Shown piece by piece: positions 5,923-7,650 of a stretch of DNA of 7,650 nucleotides. The notes below the pieces were generated by a model that was not told where the DNA came from, searched no databases, and saw nothing but the letters and a program-made list of their open reading frames with translations. The translations under genes and the position numbers were made by a program. This DNA comes from VFKE01 sp043758025. GTDB lineage: Bacteria; Verrucomicrobiota; Verrucomicrobiia; Verrucomicrobiales; Verrucomicrobiaceae. Numbering within the stretch: the stretch's first letter is position 1; every line of letters begins with the position of its first letter. Location of the stretch: positions 1 through 7,650 of the forward strand of contig JAYVOH010000328.1 in NCBI GenBank assembly GCA_043758025.1, given 5' to 3'.

Positions 5923-6984
5923 TCAGCGATTCACGCTCCTGAACGTGATTCCGTTCGGTCCTTTGCCAACTTTGATGTTATTAGTCACTTTTCGCGTTGC
6001 CGTATCTATCACCGACACCGTTTCGTCCACGATGTTGGCGATGAAGGCGCGCTTTCCATCATCGCTGACCACGACGCCATGCGCGCCTTTTCCAGTCACG
6101 ATGGTCGTAACCACGCTGTTCTTAGCCGTCTCTATCACTGACACGGTGTTATCCGGCTCGGCTTCCGAACCTTGATTGGCGACATAGATGTAGTGTCCAT
6201 CCGGCGTGGCGAAGACCTGAATCGGATTGCGTCCGACCGCGATGGTAGCGATCTCCTTGCGTTGAGCCGTGTCAATCACGGCGACCTTGTTCTCATCTCG
6301 CAAGGAGACATAGGCCCGACCACCATCCGGCGTGAAGCTGACCTGCACGGGCGCTTTGCCGACCGGTATGCGTGTCACCTCTTTGGATTGGGCGACGTCG
6401 ATTACCGAGACGCTGTTGTCATTGACGTTGGCGACGTAGATTTCCCGCCCGTTCGGACTCATCCGCAGACCGTGCGGAAATTTGCCGGTCTTGATCTCGC
6501 CAGCAACTTTTTTCTGCGCTACATCAATGACAAGGACATTGTCATCCTCGGAGTTCGTCACATAAGCCAGCTTGCCCTCCACATCAATGATGACATGTGC
6601 AGGATGACGACCTATTTCCATATCCGTGGCGCTCCCGACGGCAAGCGTCTCGGCGTCGATTATCAACAGCCTGCCTCGCGCCATCTTACCGGCATCTTTC
6701 ATCTTCATTTTCGGGGCCATATCGGCGACCGGACCGACGGCGAGCAATAACCGGCCATCGCGCGAGACCTGGACATTATGCGGCGTGATACGCGTCACAA
6801 TAGTTTTGACCTTCCCGGTGCCGACATCAATCGCGCTGATGGAGTTTCCGCGCTCATTGGCGGTATAGACAAAGCCCTCCAGAGGCTCGGCGGATCGCAC
6901 TTGGACTGGAGACCCGATGGCCAGAGCCAAGGCCAATGCGAGGCCGCAACGGATGAGAAGGTGAGTATGCGTTTGTTTTTTCAT
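5923..6984 (-). CDS. Secreted seven-bladed YVTN beta-propeller protein
   Basis: This is a 353-residue protein. The N-terminus (MKKQTHTH, then a Leu/Ala core at about 14-24) is a Sec signal, with cleavage near residues 25-32. The rest is repeats of the YVTN/YncE type: YTANERGNSISAIDV, YVTNSEDDNVLVIDV, YVANVNDNSVSVIDV, YVSLRDENKVAVIDT, YVANQGS.., FIANIVDETVSVIDT. Seven turns end in G-K/R-x-P-like loops, giving seven blades. Blade 2 carries an insert at 86-104 with Met at 89, 93, 95 and 101 plus Lys, unusual in this family and suggestive of Cu(I) binding. His residues fall at the repeated loop position in several blades (69, 130, 171, 302). These proteins are periplasmic scaffolds or binding proteins of diverse, mostly unknown role. 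A copper-linked role here is inference from insert and neighbours. The leader before the ATG is A/C-rich without a strong Shine-Dalgarno. Confidence 0.9.
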   Translation of the reverse strand: MKKQTHTHLLIRCGLALALALAIGSPVQVRSAEPLEGFVYTANERGNSISAIDVGTGKVKTIVTRITPHNVQVSRDGRLLLAVGPVADMAPKMKMKDAGKMARGRLLIIDAETLAVGSATDMEIGRHPAHVIIDVEGKLAYVTNSEDDNVLVIDVAQKKVAGEIKTGKFPHGLRMSPNGREIYVANVNDNSVSVIDVAQSKEVTRIPVGKAPVQVSFTPDGGRAYVSLRDENKVAVIDTAQRKEIATIAVGRNPIQVFATPDGHYIYVANQGSEAEPDNTVSVIETAKNSVVTTIVTGKGAHGVVVSDDGKRAFIANIVDETVSVIDTATRKVTNNIKVGKGPNGITFRSVNR

Positions 6985-7024
6985 GTTCTATTTCTTTCTG
7001 TTTGTTTCTGTTTTGTTTTGATCC

Positions 7025-7041
7025 GCCGCCAACGTGACGGC
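7025..7041 (-). other. Hairpin between the HMBD gene and the propeller gene
   Basis: The plus-strand sequence gccgcca-acg-tgacggc forms a 7-bp stem (one G-T pair) with a 3-base loop, within the 81-base gap. On the transcribed minus strand it is followed by GGATCAAAACAAAAC, not a U-run. It is therefore more likely an mRNA stabilising or processing element than an intrinsic terminator. Function is unproven. Confidence 0.35.
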
Positions 7042-7065
7042 TTAAGATTTATTGGTGCTGGCTGG

Positions 7066-7203
7066 CTAATGTTTTTCCACCAGTTTCATGCCGCACTTCG
7101 GGCAGTTGCCTGGAGCGTCTTGCACAACTTCGGGGTGCATCGAGCGGGTGTATTGATGGGCGAAAGTGGCGAGTGAGAGGCTGCTATTTGGCACGCCTCC
7201 CAC
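7066..7203 (-). CDS. Mini heavy-metal-binding-domain (HMBD) protein, GTG start
   Basis: This small frame encodes 45 residues. The core QYTRSMHPEVV, then DAPGNCPKCGMKLVEKH, matches the heavy-metal-binding domain normally written YTCPMHPEV...PGxCPxCGMxL. That domain is found at the N-terminus of copper ATPases and of CusB/CzcB-type fusion proteins, and as small free-standing proteins. The MHPE motif and CPKCGM pair are intact, but the first Cys is replaced by Arg (YTRS in place of YTCP). I place the start at GTG 7203 because AAGGAAAGG lies just upstream. GTG 7194 and ATG 7140 are alternatives, the last removing part of the domain. It has no signal peptide of normal form. It lies 37 bases after the His-rich protein gene and before the propeller. 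It could instead be the 3' remnant of a longer gene, but the clean domain end and stop favour a real small gene. Confidence 0.7.
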   Translation of the reverse strand: MGGVPNSSLSLATFAHQYTRSMHPEVVQDAPGNCPKCGMKLVEKH

Positions 7204-7240
7204 TCGCCTTTCCTTGGTTAAGGCAGGAAGGTTCCTGGAG

Positions 7241-7650
7241 TTACTTCACCTGCGATTCGAGGGCCTTGAGCACGCCATCGAGCTTCTTGAGGTTGGCTTC
7301 CGTGGCGGCCTGGTCGTTGGCGTCGCCGGACTTGTCGAGGTCTTCGGCAAGCTTGGCGATGTTCTTCGCGCTGCCTTCGACGCGCGCTTTCTTGTCGGCG
7401 GCGACTTTGGCGGGGAGGCCATTGGCGAGATCGCGAATCGCGAAGGCGTGATGATGCACGTCGGCAAGCTTCTTGGATTTCACCACGTCGGCGAGTTCGC
7501 CGTGGTGCTTGTGGATGGCGGTCATGATGCCGCCGGCGGTTTCGGGGATGACCATTTTTTCTTTCTTTTCAGCGGACTCTTTTTCCGCCGCGAAGGCGGT
7601 TTGCGAGGTGATGCCGGTAAGGACGATTGCGGCGCAGGCGCCGATTGTGA
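7241..7650 (-). CDS. Secreted His-rich helical protein, N-terminus cut by window edge
   Basis: The frame is open from the right edge to TAA at 7241 and gives 135 visible residues. The first 20 are hydrophobic and end in AFA-A, a good signal peptidase I site, so the ATG at 7555 is internal and the true start lies beyond the window. An IGAC at visible residues 2-5 resembles a lipobox, but the hydrophobic core continues past it, so ordinary secretion is more likely. The mature part begins with a charged Glu/Lys stretch, then predicted helices: HKHHGELADVV (visible 46-56), ADVHHHAFAIRDLANGLP (62-79), and two Ala/Lys/Leu-rich helices to the C-terminus. The size and helix pattern recall a cytochrome c'-like four-helix bundle, but no CxxCH haem motif is present. 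I do not recognise the family. The HxHH and HHH clusters on adjacent helices could bind copper or another metal. It is the first gene seen in the cluster's direction of transcription. Confidence 0.8.
   Translation of the reverse strand, partial: TIGACAAIVLTGITSQTAFAAEKESAEKKEKMVIPETAGGIMTAIHKHHGELADVVKSKKLADVHHHAFAIRDLANGLPAKVAADKKARVEGSAKNIAKLAEDLDKSGDANDQAATEANLKKLDGVLKALESQVK

Noticed and set aside
6172..6750. Plus-strand open frame of 192 codons rich in DVDYRD-like repeats
   Set aside because: The apparent repeats are the antisense image of the YVTN propeller repeats.
1..7650. tRNA, rRNA, insertion sequence, integrase or phage features
   Set aside because: No transposase or integrase motifs, tRNA-like cloverleaf, rRNA sequence or flanking terminal repeats were seen. 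No clear change in codon use or composition suggests an insertion boundary.

Overview
The window is a single-strand block. Every gene I can support lies on the minus strand, so transcription runs from the right edge (7650) to the left edge (1). It reads as a copper-handling gene cluster from a high-GC Gram-negative bacterium. Evidence for Gram-negative: a TolC-type outer-membrane factor, two lipobox proteins, and a Tat-exported oxidase. Verrucomicrobiota or a neighbouring phylum is my tentative guess, based on overall protein style and the scarcity of strong Shine-Dalgarno sites. The sequence alone does not prove it.

Layout in transcription order: (1) the 3' part of a secreted His-rich helical protein (7650-7241, start outside the window). 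(2) A tiny heavy-metal-binding-domain gene (7203-7066), 45 codons, easy to overlook. (3) A secreted seven-bladed YVTN beta-propeller with a Met-rich insert (6984-5923). (4) A cytosolic Csp3-type copper storage protein with 19 Cys (5812-5486). (5) A small DUF2934 protein (5378-5166). (6) A ferric-reductase-like transmembrane flavocytochrome (5169-3820). (7) A membrane-anchored His/Met protein with a near-perfect four-heptad coiled coil (3809-3267). (8) A Met/His-rich lipoprotein with three MDHSKM motifs and its own four-heptad coiled coil (3257-2646). (9) A TolC/CusC-type outer-membrane lipoprotein (2642-1248). (10) A Tat-exported two-domain multicopper oxidase (1251 to the left edge, C-terminus cut off). 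No RND pump, membrane fusion protein, P1B ATPase or copper regulator is visible. If they exist they lie outside.

Genes 5 to 10 are tightly packed. DUF2934/reductase and TolC/oxidase overlap by ATGA. The reductase stop abuts the Shine-Dalgarno site of the next gene, and the remaining gaps are 3 and 9 bases. They look like one translationally coupled operon. Genes 1 to 4 have gaps of 37 to 110 bases, and two of those gaps hold small hairpins.

A working model (inference) spans the envelope. Csp stores Cu(I) in the cytosol. The membrane flavocytochrome moves electrons from NAD(P)H across the inner membrane and could reduce Cu(II) or Fe(III). The anchored Met/His proteins, propeller and HMBD peptide bind or relay copper in the periplasm. 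The multicopper oxidase oxidises Cu(I), and the TolC-like protein provides an exit. The most novel-looking element is the adjacent pair of anchored MDHSKM/coiled-coil proteins. One is predicted on the inner membrane and one is a lipoprotein. They could form a periplasm-spanning copper relay with the reductase and oxidase encoded on either side.
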